Below are positions 1 through 10,895 of a stretch of 62,000 nucleotides of DNA, one piece after another. Made by a program: the position numbers and the translations under genes. Origin of the DNA: Symbiodinium natans. Its lineage: Eukaryota; Sar; Dinophyceae; Suessiales; Symbiodiniaceae. Each line of letters opens with the position of its first letter. Positions within the stretch are counted from its first letter, which is position 1. The notes below the pieces were generated by a model. The model searched no databases and was not told the DNA's origin. It was given only the letters and a program-made list of their open reading frames with translations. The stretch lies in the NCBI GenBank assembly GCA_905221605.1, contig CAJNDS010000295.1:1-62000 (forward strand), read 5' to 3'.

Positions 1-113
1 GGGTTTAGGGTTTAGGGTTTAGGGTTTAGGGTTTAGGGTTTAGGGTTTAGGGTTTAGGGTTTAGGGTTTAGGGTTTAGGGTTTAGGGTTTGGGGTTTGGG
101 GTTTGGGGTTTAG
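1..113 (+). repeat. TTTAGGG array at window start
   Basis: About twelve perfect TTTAGGG heptamers run into three TTTGGGG variants. The G-rich strand reads rightward here. A real left-hand chromosome end would read CCCTAAA on this strand, so this is not a terminal cap in this orientation. It sits downstream of the last visible exon of the NME7-like gene and is best read as part of an intron of that minus-strand gene. Confidence 0.9.
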
Positions 114-415
114 GGCCTACCTCCCTCCCCCCCCCCCAGCCCCCAGCCCCCACCACCCAACCGTGCGAAACCCGAACTTGCACCCTAAACCTCCCACGCC
201 ACTCAAATGCCAGGGCTGGTTGCGGAACTTACGACGAGTTACCATGACAAGGTATATCTCACTTCACTCCCAAAACCCTGAATCCGAAACCCTCAACCCT
301 AAACACCCATAACCCCTAAACCCTAAAGGCTGAACCCCTCATGAAACCGTAAACCCCCAATTTTGAGTTCCTCAACAGCAACTCCCAACGCCTCCCCAGA
401 TCCCAAGGGCCGGAC

Positions 416-1057
416 CGTTGTTCGCGTTATCCACGCCGAAGCGGGCACGCAGCGATTGCGGCCGCAGATGGCGGGCCTGGCTGTCGACTTTTTGGTTTGG
501 GGTTTTTTTAGGGTCTCGGGTTTAGGGTTGAGGGTTTAGGGTTTAGGGTTTAGGGTTTAGGGTTTTGGGTTTAGGGCTTAGGGCTTAGGGTTTAGGGTTT
601 AGGGTTGGGGAGTCCAAACGACGCAACATCCTTAAACCCAAAATCTTATTAAATACGTTCTGCCTCTCGGTTTCGCGGAAAGTCTTCGAAATCGAAACTA
701 AGCCCTTTAAAACCTCCTGAAACACGCGAAGCACTTTACCAGAAAACCCTGAGAGCATCGCAGAGTGCTTTCCTCCACCCTGAACCTAACATGTAAAAGG
801 AAATTTAGGGTTTAGGGTTTAGGGTTCAGGGTTGAGGGTGTAGGGTTTAGGGTTTAGGGCTATTTCGGTTTCGGGTAGAGGGATCAGGGTCTGTTCCCCT
901 AAGCCCTAAGCAAAGCCGAGCCAGGCAGGCCATGTCCACATCATACGGCCCACAAAGCTCTCTCAGCTTCTCCTAGGGCGGGCTTTGGTTTGGGATTTGG
1001 GCTTGGGTTTGGGGGTTAGAGTTTGGGGTTTAGGGTTTAGGGCTCGGAGTTTGGGGT

Positions 1058-1103
<46 letters not shown>

Positions 1104-4100
1104 GGTTTAAACGGTTTGGGGTCTCTGGCTTAGGGCTTCAGTATTTCAGGGCTTTTCCCAGCAACTGAGGTGCCAACCACGGCAGCATCCTCTGCGCGCA
1201 CTTCCTCACGGCCGTGGGCGGGTGGGGGGGGGACTTCGGGCTTGGGTTGGCGTTGCTAAGGAGCCAGAAGCTTAAGCCAGCAAGAGTATGGATGTACAGT
1301 AAGCCATGTGGTGCTAGGATGTGGGGCCTTTGGGGCTTCTAGGGCTTGACGTCTCTGTCTCCAGAGCAGCAACCCAGTAGGGGACTCTTCCACCTCCGGG
1401 AAAGACCCTGGAACACTGAACGCCCAAATCTACGAATCAAGGTTTAGGGTGCTAAAGCCCCAGAACCCTAAACCTACAAAATCAACGTCTAGGCCTTTCT
1501 CCTGAGGGGGGGTTCGTGGGGGTGGGGTTTAGGAGTCTTTTTGGAGCTCCACATTGCAAGACCTTGACGGGATTGGTCTTTGGAGGCCTTTTAAGGTAGG
1601 AGTGCTTCGGATGTCTGGCAGTCTGGGACATCGAAGTCCAACGCCCGGCCGGCATCTGCCAGACGAAAACTCCCCGTAGGCGCAAGAAACACCAAACAAG
1701 ACCGAATCCCAGACCCCCCAACAACACCCACAGCTCAACACCCAACCCCTAACCCTGAGCCCCCCTAGGTCCAAACTCCCCAAAACTCAGTCCACAACAA
1801 AGGTTTGGGAAGGTTTCTGGAATGGAGTAGAGTTTCGAGCAAACCCGACCCCTCAACCCTCAACCAAGCCTTAAGCACTCCAACTCCAAAGCCCACAAGC
1901 GATGCTGAACCCTGACCGTAAAAGACGCCGCGGCTTTGAGAGGGGGGAGAGGGTGGTTTAGCACCCTGAACCCTAGACCCTAAACCCTAAGCCCAAAACC
2001 CTAAACCCTAAACCCTAAACCGAGTCGAAGTTTAGGGTTGCTAAGGGTCCGAAGGAGCACCCTGAGGCATCGGCCAGCGCCAGCATCGGCGCAATACTCA
2101 TCCCATCCACCATCTCTTTGTGGTAGGGCACCACCTTGAGTGTAAGGTTCTTGGTTCCCTAAGCCCTGGGCCCTAAACTCTACAGGCCGTGACAAGTAAC
2201 CGCGGTAAGTAGCAACCACAGGCACAGCAAGAATAAGAACAGGGGAACCATCTTACTTCGAACATCCCCACCCTGCAGGCAAGGAATTTGAAGGGCTCAC
2301 TCCGGTGTTTCTCTGGGGCTCTTGAGTCCCTAAACCCTAAACCCTAAACCCTAAACCCTAAACCCTAAACCCTTGGGGCTGGGCACTCCAGTGATTTTTT
2401 GGGGATCCTCTGGGGTTGGGCACTGCCGGGCACTGCCAGTCTGGGGATACTCTGGGGTTGGGCACTCCAGGGAGTGTTGCTGAAAGTCTAACAACCCTAC
2501 GCAGAGGGTGGGGAATAACAAATTGTTCTCCATAGCATCAGGGAGGCCGTACTCAATACTACGTATCCCTGTCACGCTCCTCAACAGCAAACCATGTTCG
2601 GGAAGCTTCATGCCCTCAACCCAGAGACATCTAAACCGACGACAGACCCATCGACCCATATGAGAGCTTCGGGTTGTGTCTGGGGATCGCCGGGGCTCAT
2701 GGGGTTTAAGTTTGGGTTTCATTTCAGGTTTGCTTGAGGAACGGTACACCACTCGTTGTTTGCTGCTGGGGTTTAAGACTTGCAGGTGCATCGGACTTTG
2801 GGGAGTAGCGACCGCAACCCCACAGCCCCTGAACCTAAAACCTCAAACGCTTGGGCGCTGCTCTGAAGCCAAATGCTAAACCCTAAGCCCTACGCCCCTC
2901 AACGCTAAACCCCTGCCCCTCGACCCTAAGTACCTAATTAATGCCCCTCATCCCTAACCCCACACTCCATCCCCGCCCGCAAGCTGAAGAAGTATGTGTA
3001 GATATACGCATACAGATATATGCATAATCTGATTTTCTATGTGTGTATATATATAGAGAGAGAGAACTACACCACATTACATTGCCTTACATTACATGAC
3101 ATGACATGACATGACATTACACTACATTACACTACTTTACAGTACTACATACATTGTTGCATACATACATCTATTTTGCACGCAAAACATGTTCTTACTA
3201 ACAAAAAAACGTCACAATGCCAACCAAGCCGGGGGGGCCCCCTTGTAGACATCCAGCAGCTCAGCGGCTTCTGCGTGCTGGAGGTGGAGCATCTCCCTCA
3301 GGGTTCCGGGTTTAGGGGCCACGGCTTCGGTTCTTAAGGGACTTCGGGGGGTTGGGGCTTAGGGTTTAGGGTTTATAGGGTTTGGGGTGTAGGGTTTAGG
3401 GTCTAGGGTTTAGGGTTTAGGGTTTAGGGTTTAGGGTTTCGGGTTTCGGGTTTAGGGTTTAGGGTTTAGGGTTTAGGGTTTAGGGTTTAGGGTTTAGGGT
3501 TTAGGGTTTAGGGTTTAGGGTTTAGGGTTTAGGGTTTGGGTGCTGTGTTCAAGGGGTCTGCAATAGCCGGTCTTGCTGAAACCCTCAGGAAGGCAAGGGG
3601 GTCCAGCGGACCTTACGCGTAAACCCTGTGCCAGCCCAAACTACCCGAAATAAGCCACCAACGCTAAACCTCCTGAACCCTGAGCCTCCACATCTAGGGC
3701 TTAAGTGTTTCGGGAATATGGTGCTTAGGGTTTTGGGCTTGGGGGTTTTTCCCTAAACCCCAAACCCTAAACCCTAAACCCTAAACCCTAGATGGGGTCC
3801 TGGCTTCGAATCTCTTGGGCACCCGACGCAGCGGAGATTTCCAAGCCAGCATTCTGAATTGCTGCGATGATCTCACCGGCTTTGCCCGCCTACAGGAAAA
3901 GGGTTTAGGGTTTAGGGTTTAGGGTTTAGGGTTTAGGGTTTAGGGTTTAGGGTTTAGGGTTTAGGGTTTAGGGTTTAGGGTTTAGGGTTTAGGGTTTAGG
4001 GTTTAGGGTTTAGGGTTTAGGGTTTAGGGTTTAGGGTTTAGGGCTTCAGCGGGCTTCGGGTTTTAGGGCTTAGGGCTTCAGGGTTGTAGCGCAGTTCTGA

Positions 4101-5064
4101 AGTGTTGAGGGGGTGCGGGGGTGGGGCGCTTCATGGGGTGGATCTGGGGGAGCTCGAGGCTTGGGTGGGGCTTCGAGACAACCTGGAACCTTCAAACCCC
4201 TAAAAACCGTGAAGCGTAAACCCCTGAAACCTGAAACCCCAAAACCCTAAACCCTAAACCCTGAAAGCCCTCAACGCCTGAAACAAATCCCTGAAACCCT
4301 GAGCCCCTGTATCCCGACCCCACCTTGAGGGCATGCGGCCTAGCAGTGCAAGGGGCGGGAGCTTTTGTGTGTCTTTTAGTTCAGGGGTGTGTCAGGGGGC
4401 TTGGGTTTAGGTTGCAGGGGTAGGGGTTTGGGGCCTAGGGTTTCGGGTGTAGAGGGTTTGGGGTTAAAGGGCATTGGGGAGAGGTTCACGGCTGAGGTTT
4501 GTGGCGTTGAGGTCAAGACTTCAAGAGAAGGTCAAGAGCTTCAAGGTAGAGGGTTTCAAGGTTGGCGAGTCAAGTGCTTAGGGGCGTCTTTTTTGCAAGC
4601 TTCAATTCAAAGGTTTTCCTTGGGTTGGGGGTTTTGCAGATTCAGGGCTTGCTGTTGATTGATCGTCTTCTTGTTTTCCCCTGCTGCTTGAAACCTGAAG
4701 AGAAGCTGCGGCTTTTGTTGACGGCAGTGGCTGAGCCTGCCTTGCCTGCGACAAAAACCCCCTGGTTCTTGGTAGGGAATGAGGGAATTGGGGCCCTACA
4801 TTCCCTCATTCCCTACTAAGAACCAGTCAGAAAGAAGAGAAGGCTAGGGGTTTATGGTTTAGTTTAGGGTCTTGGATCGATCTCGGAACTGGCTCCAAAA
4901 TTGCCTTCAGGCAAGTCTCAGCCCAGCCCAGAATTGCGAAAACGTGGTGTCTGAACTCCGGACTCTACTGAGCTCTAAACCCCAAAAGCCGCCGCCCAAC
5001 CCAAGGGGAGCCTAATTATGCAGAGCGTGCAGTGGTCGAAGGCTGCAGTGCACGGGAAGCGCTC
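416..5064 (-). CDS. NME7: NME7-like gene: NDP-kinase domain B exons
   Basis: Seven exons give a nearly continuous second kinase domain. 5012-5064 reads ERFPCTAAFDHCTLCII, the entry strand of domain B. 3828-3889 reads AGKAGEIIAAIQNAGLEISA. 3239-3296 reads EMLHLQHAEAAELLDVYKG. 2075-2134 reads VVPYHKEMVDGMSIAPMLAL. 1181-1204, only 24 nt, reads EVRAEDAA. 931-972 reads EKLRELCGPYDVDM. 416-476 reads ARHLRPQSLRARFGVDNANN. The number of residues between GLEISA and YKG equals that of the human protein as I remember it. Between exons one and two a KPHAV-type exon is missing. After NN the family continues with AVHCTDLPEDG, and I find no exon for it between 415 and 1. Confidence 0.82.
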
Positions 5065-5604
5065 CTGGCAGAGGTCGCGCCTTTGGGCTTCCTTAAACCT
5101 TAAGCCCTAAACCCTAAACACAGGGTACCCACCCCCTCTATACTACCCCCCTAGGTTCCCCCATACTTAAGGCGATTTAGGGGACAATTAAGGCTACTAG
5201 TGGTTACTTAAGGGAGGCGACCTAGGGGGGGGGGAGTAGTAAACCCTATACCCTGTTCTTGTAGCGGGTTAAGGAACTGGGTACCCTATGCAGTTCCTGC
5301 GAGGAACCCCGAGTCCCTACCTCCCTTCCCTACTGAAAAGGGGAGTGGAACCTACAGCAAGACCCATAATATAGGGGCCTTGGGGGGCTTTTTATAGTAT
5401 ACGTATAATAAATTATAAAGGCGCCATAAAGGAACAATACTAGTAGTCAATCCAACCCCTATATTAATCACTCCCCCCTCGAACCCTTACAGCCCCGCCC
5501 CATCCTTGTTGGTGAAGTAAGGCTCAATTTCGCCCCGCGACACCTCGCGCCACACAGGTGAATCTCAGTCAGCACGTTTTGGGGTTATATAGCACACATG
5601 GGGT

Positions 5605-5646
<42 letters not shown>

Positions 5647-8600
5647 GAGAGCGAGAGCGAGAGCGAGAGCGGGAGAGAGGGAGATATATATATATATATA
5701 TATGTGTATATATGTATATATGTACACATAGAGTCTTGCAGGGTTGTAGCATTACCGGGTGCAAGGTTGGGCTTTCCATGGTTGGGACTTCAGGGTTTGT
5801 ACTGTATTTCCGTTGGGAAGTCGGAGATTAGGAGCCAAAGTACTTGTTGGGTCTCAAAGAAGCTCATCCTTAAAACCGAAAACCCTGAAAATCCAAAAAT
5901 CAAATTCCCGATAACCCTATAATCCCCAAGAAATTCCAGAACCCCAAAAACAACAAAGCCTAAGAGCCCAAAAATCCTTGCACCCTAAACCGTAAAGCCT
6001 AAACCCTAAACCCTCGAACCCTAAACCCTCGAAACCCGAAACAAACTGTCCAAGCCATCGGGGGTCTGGGAGTTTTGGGTTTCGAGCTTTGCGGGGTAGA
6101 GGAAGTTTAGGGGGGTTAAGGGGGGTTACCCCCTAAACCCCTAAACCCCTACACCCCCCTAAACCCTAAAGCCTAAGCCCTAAGCCCTAAGCCCTAAACC
6201 CTAGAACCTCAGCCCTAACCCCAAAACCCCCTCCCACCTGTTTGAAGGAAGCTTTGGGCAGGTTGCCGCAGGACTGGCTCCAAAGGAGGTCTGCATCGTC
6301 GCCCATCACCTGCCGGCGGAAGGGTTTAGGGGTTTAGGGTTTAGGGTTTAGGGTTTAGGGTTTAGGGTTTAGGGTTTAGGGTTTAGGGGGATAGAGAAGA
6401 GGTGGTTGAGGGTTGAGGGCTGAGGGTGGCGTCTTGGCGCCCCAAGACCCAAACCAAATCTACCCCCCTAAGCCTAAACCCTTACACCTAAGAATATCTA
6501 GGGTTTGGGGGTTTCCGGGGTTTGCGTTTTGGGGTTTAGGGTTTAGCTCAGAGCTCAGGGGATTCGAGTAAGGGAGCTAAAGGGTTTGGAGGATTTGGGA
6601 TTTAGGGTTCAGGGGCGGCTCCCCAAACCCTAAACCCTAAACCCTAAACCCTAAACCCTAAACCCTGGGGGGGGGGCTTCTTCGGGCAAAAGCCGAAGCT
6701 TCGCCTCGAGCGCAACTACCGGACCGCCGTCGTTGACGAGGCCTCGGCAACCGAGCCCGACATCTGTACCCTTAAACCCTAAACCCTGGGCTTTGTGGGA
6801 TTTTGGGCTGTTCAGGGGTTCGGCGTTTAAGGATTTGGGGTTTAGAACCCTAAACCCTAACCTTTCCGAACGCCTGTACCAACGAAAGGCGAGGCCCCCT
6901 GCGGAACTTCTTGATCTTGAGGCCACCTGACTCGATGGAGCTCATGATCTGGCCCAACCTCCGCTTGGCTCTGACAGGCTTGCAGGATTGGAGGTTTAGG
7001 GTCGGGACGTTCCCCCTTGCACTAACAGTCCTCAATGGGGATTCTAGTACCCCGGTTTGGTAATCCCTATTAAGGACTGTTAGTATAAGGGAGGACATCC
7101 CAAGTTTAGGGTCTGATTTAGTGTTTCGGTTTCGAGGGGTTGGGGGAGTTTTGGGGTGTGGGGGGTTGGGGGTTTTGGGGTGTCGGGGGGTGGGGGGTTT
7201 CAAAGTTTGGGGGATCGGTCGAGGCTTCCCTTAGCCTCGGGGCTACGAGGTTCGAGGAGTTTCCTGGTTCTGAGGCGTTTGGCTCGTGCAGGGCATGACA
7301 CGAAGCTCCTGAGCCATGGAGTCCACGCGAAAAAAAGCTGTGGTTTAGGGTTTAGGGCTGGTGTTCAGGGTTCAAGACAAGCAGGCAGGGGGTTCAACAT
7401 TGAGCCCTTTTCTTGCTGGTGCTCGAGGGTGTTTTGGCGTTGTTGAGGGCTTTAGGGACCTTAGGGTTGGAGGGTTTTTGGAGGCTTAATCTCCCCCAAA
7501 ACCCGCAAATGCTGAAACCTTCACCCTGCATGCTCTTGAGGGTCTCTGGGATCTGGGATCATTTTCGGCGACTAGGTCTGGAGCTGCTTCCTTAGGTTTA
7601 GGATTTAGGGTTGAAGGCTTAGGGTTTGGGGGTTTAGGATGCGGCAACGAATCTTGCGGGCACACCAGACGCCACGAGACCCTAAAACCTCCAGGAAAGG
7701 AGAAGCTTGGAGGGTTAGGGCGCTTAAGACAGGGGCCTTAATCATCAGAACAGGGTTTTTGGGGTTTTTTGTTGTATATTGATAATTTCAAAAGGGACCA
7801 TACGAAAATCCAGTAGCAATTATGCCGACCCCCTATATTAGAACCCTGCTCAACCCTAAACCCTAAACCCTAAACCCTAAACCCTAAACCCTAAACCCTA
7901 AACCCTAAACCCTAAACCCTAAACCCTAAACCCTAAACCCTAAACCCTAAACCCTAAACCCTAAACCCTGACCCCTCACTCCCGACTCAGCGCGCAGCCG
8001 CGGGAACGCGGGAGGCTGCAGCAGCATGGCGAGCCTAAGAAGGCCATCTTCAAGGCTTCCGGAGCTGTAGTGCTTAGGGCTTAGGTCTAGGCTTTAAAAG
8101 GGGTTGGAGTTTTGGGTTTAGGGTTTAGGGTTTAGGGTTTGGGGTTTAGGGTTTAGGGCTTAGGGTTTAGGGTTTAGGGTTTATGGTTTTTTAGGGTTTA
8201 GGTAGTTCTACATCTGGGCTCTGCGAACCCTGCGATAAAACAAGTAGCTACAGTCGAACTTGCTGTGGGGCGTCAACTTCATGCGTGGGGCTTAGGAGCT
8301 TGTAATGTTTAGAGTTACGGGCCTTATAGGGCTTAGGGGTTGGAACCTAAAAAAGTTGAGGGTCTTAGCGCTTGGGGGTTAGGGTTTCGAAGGTTTAAAG
8401 GAATGGGTTTCTGTGCCCAAGGGGGTGTCCATTGCAAGCTGCTGGAACATGCTGGGAACCCTCGCGACGTCCGCTTGGACTCCAACGCGCTCCGCCTGGC
8501 ACTTTGGGATTTGGGGAAGTATATACAGGGCATGAGGTCGGTTTAGGGATTTAGGGGGTTTAGTGTTTAGAACAGTTGAGGGTTGTTCCGGATTTTTGTT

Positions 8601-10334
8601 GAGAGCTGGGTTTAGGGATGTTTGGATGTGGTGATGGGGATATTCTGGATCTCGGGATGTTTGGGATTGGAGCTTAGAGGGTTACGCTTAGAGCAAAAAC
8701 GCGGCAAAGTTCGTCATTCTGCAACGCTGAACGTGTGATGTCAGTGAGGCGGGCTTGAGATTAGGGATTCGTTGGATGGATACACAAACACCAAAACTCT
8801 AAACCCCGAAGCAGAACAAGCCCTCACTCGCAATGCCCTAAAAACCTTAACTTTACAAGTGTGAAAACACCAAAAAACTCATGCCGTTGAGCCCTCAACC
8901 CTAAACTCCTTGAACCCTGAATCTAAGGGTAATTCGCCCGGATCCGGTCTCCTTCCCCCTAACCCAACCCTTCCCCCCATGCCAAATTTTGTGACGCACC
9001 CACCCCCTCCCCCCCGCCCCCGCTCTGTGGGACCCCCCCCCATCGCTTGGAGGAGCTGCAAACCGTCCCGCCTGTCGGCGGCTCCTATAGTGGTCCCTTT
9101 TCGAACGCTTCGAAGTATGGGCCCTTTGTTTGTAAAGGGCATATCGAGGTCACATAAGGGCTTGGGTTCCAAAATTAAGGGCCCATACTAGGGGTCCAAT
9201 GTAACTGCCCCAAGACGGAACCCAAAGAGGAAAGTGCGGCTTGGGCCCCGCACGTGTGGGCATCCGCGTAGGCCTTCACCTGCTGAGGGGCACCAAGAGT
9301 TCAAGGTTCAGGGTTTAGGGTTTAGGCTTTCGGGTTTAAGGTCCAGGTTCAGGGCTTTCCGGTTTCGAGCTTCGTCAACGGCTCACAGGCAAGCCCCAAC
9401 TGCCCCTCCGTTCACGGCCTTCAGGTGTCGGGCGTAAACGGTGACAGTGCTGCCGACCTGCAGGGTGTCTTGGGGCTTTTGGGGCTTTTGGGGCTTTGAC
9501 GGTTGCGGGTTGAGGGGTTTGGGGTTTTTAGGGTTTCCATAGATTGCTTCCAAACCTTATCTCCTGGCCCCACTCCAAACGCTGAATACCTGAACCCAGC
9601 ACCCCAATTCGTTGCTTCAGATCCGACACCCCCAGACCCCAAAACCCCAAAACCCCAAAACCCCAAAACCCCCAAAACCCCCAAAACCCCCAAAACCCCC
9701 CAAAACCGCAAAAACCTAAATCCCCCAAAACCCCCCCAAACAAAAACAAAAAAAAATAAAACCCTAAAGGCCAACAGCCAAAGCCCCACTGAAAAAACTA
9801 GACACAAAACCCAAACAAAAGATACCCGAAACCCTAAAATTAAAAAATAGACACAAAACCCCCCCCCCCCCCCAAAAAAAAAAAGGAGACCTGAGCCTGA
9901 AACCCTAAAAAATAGACACAAAACCCAAAAAAAATAAGAGGCCTGAAACCCTAAAAAATAAGAACAAAACCCAAAAAAAAGAGACCCGAAACCCTAAATC
10001 CCGTAAGGAGCCGACCGTCAGATCCTCGATCTTCAAGTCTGGGATCGGCATCTGCAGAGCGCTCAAGGGGTTGGAGGGTTTAGGGTTTAGGGTTTAGGGT
10101 TTGAGGGTTGAGGGTTTAGGGTTTAGGGCTTAGAGTTCGGGGGAGGTTCAGACTTCGAGGTTCAGGGTTTAGGGTTTAGGGTGTCGGGCATGGGGCTGTT
10201 TAGGGGCCTAGGGTAGGGTTCACGCCCTGAACCCTTAAACCCTTAAGCCCTTAAGCCCAAATCCCCCATCCTGATGCCATCCTGAGATTCCAGCGCGCTT
10301 CAGGAAGCTTCTGTGGGCTTTCGGGTCCTCGGAC
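416..10334 (-). CDS. NME7: NME7-like protein: DM10 plus two NDP-kinase domains (multi-exon, 3' end outside window)
   Basis: NME7 proteins are ciliary/axonemal and gamma-tubulin-associated. They carry one DM10 domain and two nucleoside-diphosphate-kinase domains. Exons recovered on the minus strand, in order: 10295-10334, 10016-10051, 9419-9457, 9253-9273, 6901-6978, 6705-6742, 6238-6309, 5012-5064, 3828-3889, 3239-3296, 2075-2134, 1181-1204, 931-972, 416-476. They join into family motifs such as DLTVGSTVTVYARHLKAY (DM10), GPVVALEVMGDDA (kinase A), and DVYKGVVPYHKEMV and DVDMARHLRPQSLRARFG (kinase B). Several exons are only 24-60 nt long. Introns are full of telomere-like repeat; donors include GT and many GC. 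Missing: the N-terminal exons, the DM10-to-kinase-A linker, part of kinase A, and the final exon with the catalytic-His segment, expected before base 1. Identity is well supported by exon order; exact borders are inferred. Confidence 0.82.
2988..3150. repeat. Microsatellite patch (TA, GA, ACATG)
   Basis: A low-complexity stretch with TATATA, GAGAGA and repeated ACATG/ACATT pentamers lies in an intron of the NME7-like gene. No coding signal. Confidence 0.75.
3360..4044. repeat. Telomere-like arrays flanking an NDP-kinase exon
   Basis: 3360-3537 and 3899-4044 are long TTTAGGG arrays; the second has about twenty perfect copies. Short CCCTAAA runs at about 3764-3789 have the opposite orientation. 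The exon 3828-3889 of the NME7-like gene lies between them, so the arrays occupy its two flanking introns. This is the clearest place to see repeat and exon side by side. Confidence 0.85.
4762..4826. mobile_element. Perfect-type hairpin, family 'TAGGGAATGAGGGAAT'
   Basis: The left arm 4762-4788 and right arm 4800-4826 are 27-nt inverted repeats with one mismatch, around an 11-nt loop. The arm core is GTAGGGAATGAGGGAAT. A second, longer member with the same core is at 44281-44396. Two unlinked copies with the same arms suggest a foldback or MITE-like mobile element; no coding capacity. Confidence 0.7.
5121..5255. mobile_element. Imperfect foldback element
   Basis: The interval begins CAGGGTACCC and ends CCCTATACCCTG. 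Internal arms pair as TACTACCCCCCTAGG against CCTAGGGGGGGGGAGTAGTA, and CTTAAGG against CTTAAGG, around a centre near 5190. It is inserted in a spacer of the NME7-like gene. No target duplication is obvious. Confidence 0.5.
5608..5720. repeat. (GA)n followed by (TA)n microsatellite
   Basis: About 70 nt of GAGAGA with GAGC interruptions pass into TATATA with GTATA variants. The long open frame on the minus strand here, rich in Ser-Arg and Ile-Tyr, is a by-product of the dinucleotides, not a gene. Confidence 0.9.
6238..6978 (-). CDS. NME7: NME7-like gene: NDP-kinase domain A exons
   Basis: Three exons belong to the first kinase domain. 6901-6978 reads PVRAKRRLGQIMSSIESGG then LKIKKFR, the start of the fold (KPxx...GEIIxxIxxxGFxIxxL). 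6705-6742 reads LVNDGGPVVALE, the conserved SGPVVALE strand. 6238-6309 reads VMGDDADLLWSQSCGNLPKA, the region before the active-site loop, and ends CAG|GTGGGA. Joining the second exon (GC donor) to the third gives GPVVALEVMGDDADLLW in frame. Exons covering the segment between LKIKKFR and LVNDG, and the end of the domain, were not located. Domain A of NME7 proteins is often catalytically inactive; no catalytic His is visible here because that exon was not found. Confidence 0.75.
7004..7101. mobile_element. MITE copy A, arms 'TTCCCCCTTRTACTAACAGTCCT'
   Basis: Arms of about 40 nt, 7004-7043 and 7062-7101, pair with several mismatches: GGGACGTTCCCCCTTGCACT against AGTATAAGGGAGGACATCCC, and ACAGTCCTCAAT against ATTAAGGACTGT. 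A second member is at 36269-36368 with the same arms and the same right flank (CCCAAGTTT). It lies just upstream, in gene sense, of the first kinase-A exon of the NME7-like gene. The shared flank suggests the element is a little longer than the arms. Confidence 0.65.
7853..7972. repeat. CCCTAAA array, about 16 perfect copies
   Basis: An uninterrupted run of CCCTAAA lies inside the NME7-like gene span, opposite in orientation to the arrays at 1-113 and 3899-4044. Intronic arrays in one gene thus occur in both orientations. Confidence 0.9.
9114..9189. mobile_element. Short inverted repeat with 13-bp perfect ends
   Basis: AGTATGGGCCCTT at 9114-9126 is exactly inverted at 9177-9189. An inner AAAGGGC/GCCCTTT adds a second potential stem. 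It may be a tiny foldback element; no second copy seen. Confidence 0.5.
9253..10334 (-). CDS. NME7: NME7-like gene: DM10-domain exons
   Basis: Four short exons encode a DM10 domain. 10295-10334 reads DPKAHRSFLKR and ends at a GC donor. 10016-10051 (36 nt) reads MPIPDLKIEDLT after a CTGCAG acceptor. 9419-9457 (39 nt) reads VGSTVTVYARHLK. 9253-9273 reads AYADAHT. Joined, they give FLKR-MPIPDLKIEDLT-VGSTVTVYARHLK-AYADAHT, which follows the DM10 pattern found before the kinase domains of NME7. Phases match at all three junctions. The intron 9458-10015 starts GTCGGC and the next exon also starts GTCGGC. The intron after exon three starts GCC, and its acceptor exon starts GCC after an identical TGAAG. 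The 3' border of the last piece is uncertain. Confidence 0.8.
9633..9725. repeat. CCCCAAAA-type array
   Basis: About a dozen CCCCAAAA/CCCCCAAAA units lie inside intron 9458-10015 of the NME7-like gene. It looks like a locally amplified variant of the surrounding CCCTAAA repeat. The glycine/phenylalanine-rich frames across it are artefacts. Confidence 0.8.
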
Positions 10335-10747
10335 GAGTTCGGGCTCAGGGCTTATACTAAGCCCTAAACCCGGAACCCTGAACCCAAACCTTATAAGGGT
10401 TAGTGCGCTCAGCACTTTGGGATTCTTGGGGTAGGGCTACCGGGAGTGAAGTTGAAATGGCGCATGGGGGTTCTGCTAGGGAAAGAGGCGTCGGCCGGCC
10501 CAAAGCCTAAGAGCTGAAAACCTAAAACTTGAAACTCAACCCATTCCCCAGGCTTTGTGCTGTTTCCGTAGGTTAGGGTTTAGGGTCTAGGGTCTAGGGT
10601 TGAGGGTTTAGGGTTTACGGTTTAGGATTTAGGGTTTAGGGTTTAGGGCTTTGGGTTTCATCTACGGCTATCGGGGCTGGGGGCCTACCAATGCATCCCT
10701 TTGGCCCGAGCATCCATGCCCGAACGATTATGACATCCATACCACCC

Positions 10748-10895
10748 GCGCGTCCACATTGACAAGAGCGTCCACTTGGCTGCCGTTTGCTTGCACTTCA
10801 GTGGCTGTGACTCTTTCTGGTCCTAGCACACGTTGTCCAGCAGCCTCTCTGGTTGGTAGCCTACCGACTTTCAACACAGAATCCGAGTAGAACAC
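10748..10895 (-). CDS. Candidate exon, unknown product
   Basis: The minus strand is open and of normal amino-acid composition, with segments GVFYSDSVLKVGRLPTREA and VTATEVQANGSQVDALVNVD, ending near a GTGGTATGG donor-like site. It lies just upstream, in gene sense, of the DM10 exons, so it could be an early exon of the NME7-like gene or the end of a neighbour. I do not recognise the family. Confidence 0.35.

Noticed and set aside
1-113. Chromosome-terminal telomere
   Set aside because: The orientation is G-rich rightward at the left end, opposite to a true left telomere, and identical arrays recur all over the window.
2351-2791. 146-codon minus-strand frame in the NME7-like gene
   Set aside because: It falls between two exons that join in phase without it (YKG-VVPYH) and its ends are telomere-like repeat. 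The middle (EGMKLPEHGLLLRSVTG) is protein-like, so a nested exon cannot be fully excluded.
5585-5779. SR-rich frame resembling a splicing factor
   Set aside because: Pure GA/TA dinucleotide repeat translation.
6651-6930. Plus-strand frame LERNYRTAVVDEASATEP
   Set aside because: The minus strand of the same island carries the NDP-kinase strand LVNDGGPVVALE, which joins in phase to the next exon.
9421-9921. Phe/Gly/Val-rich minus-strand frame and its Lys/Pro-rich opposite
   Set aside because: They are translated CCCCAAAA and CCCTAAA repeat. The DM10 micro-exon inside is in a different frame.
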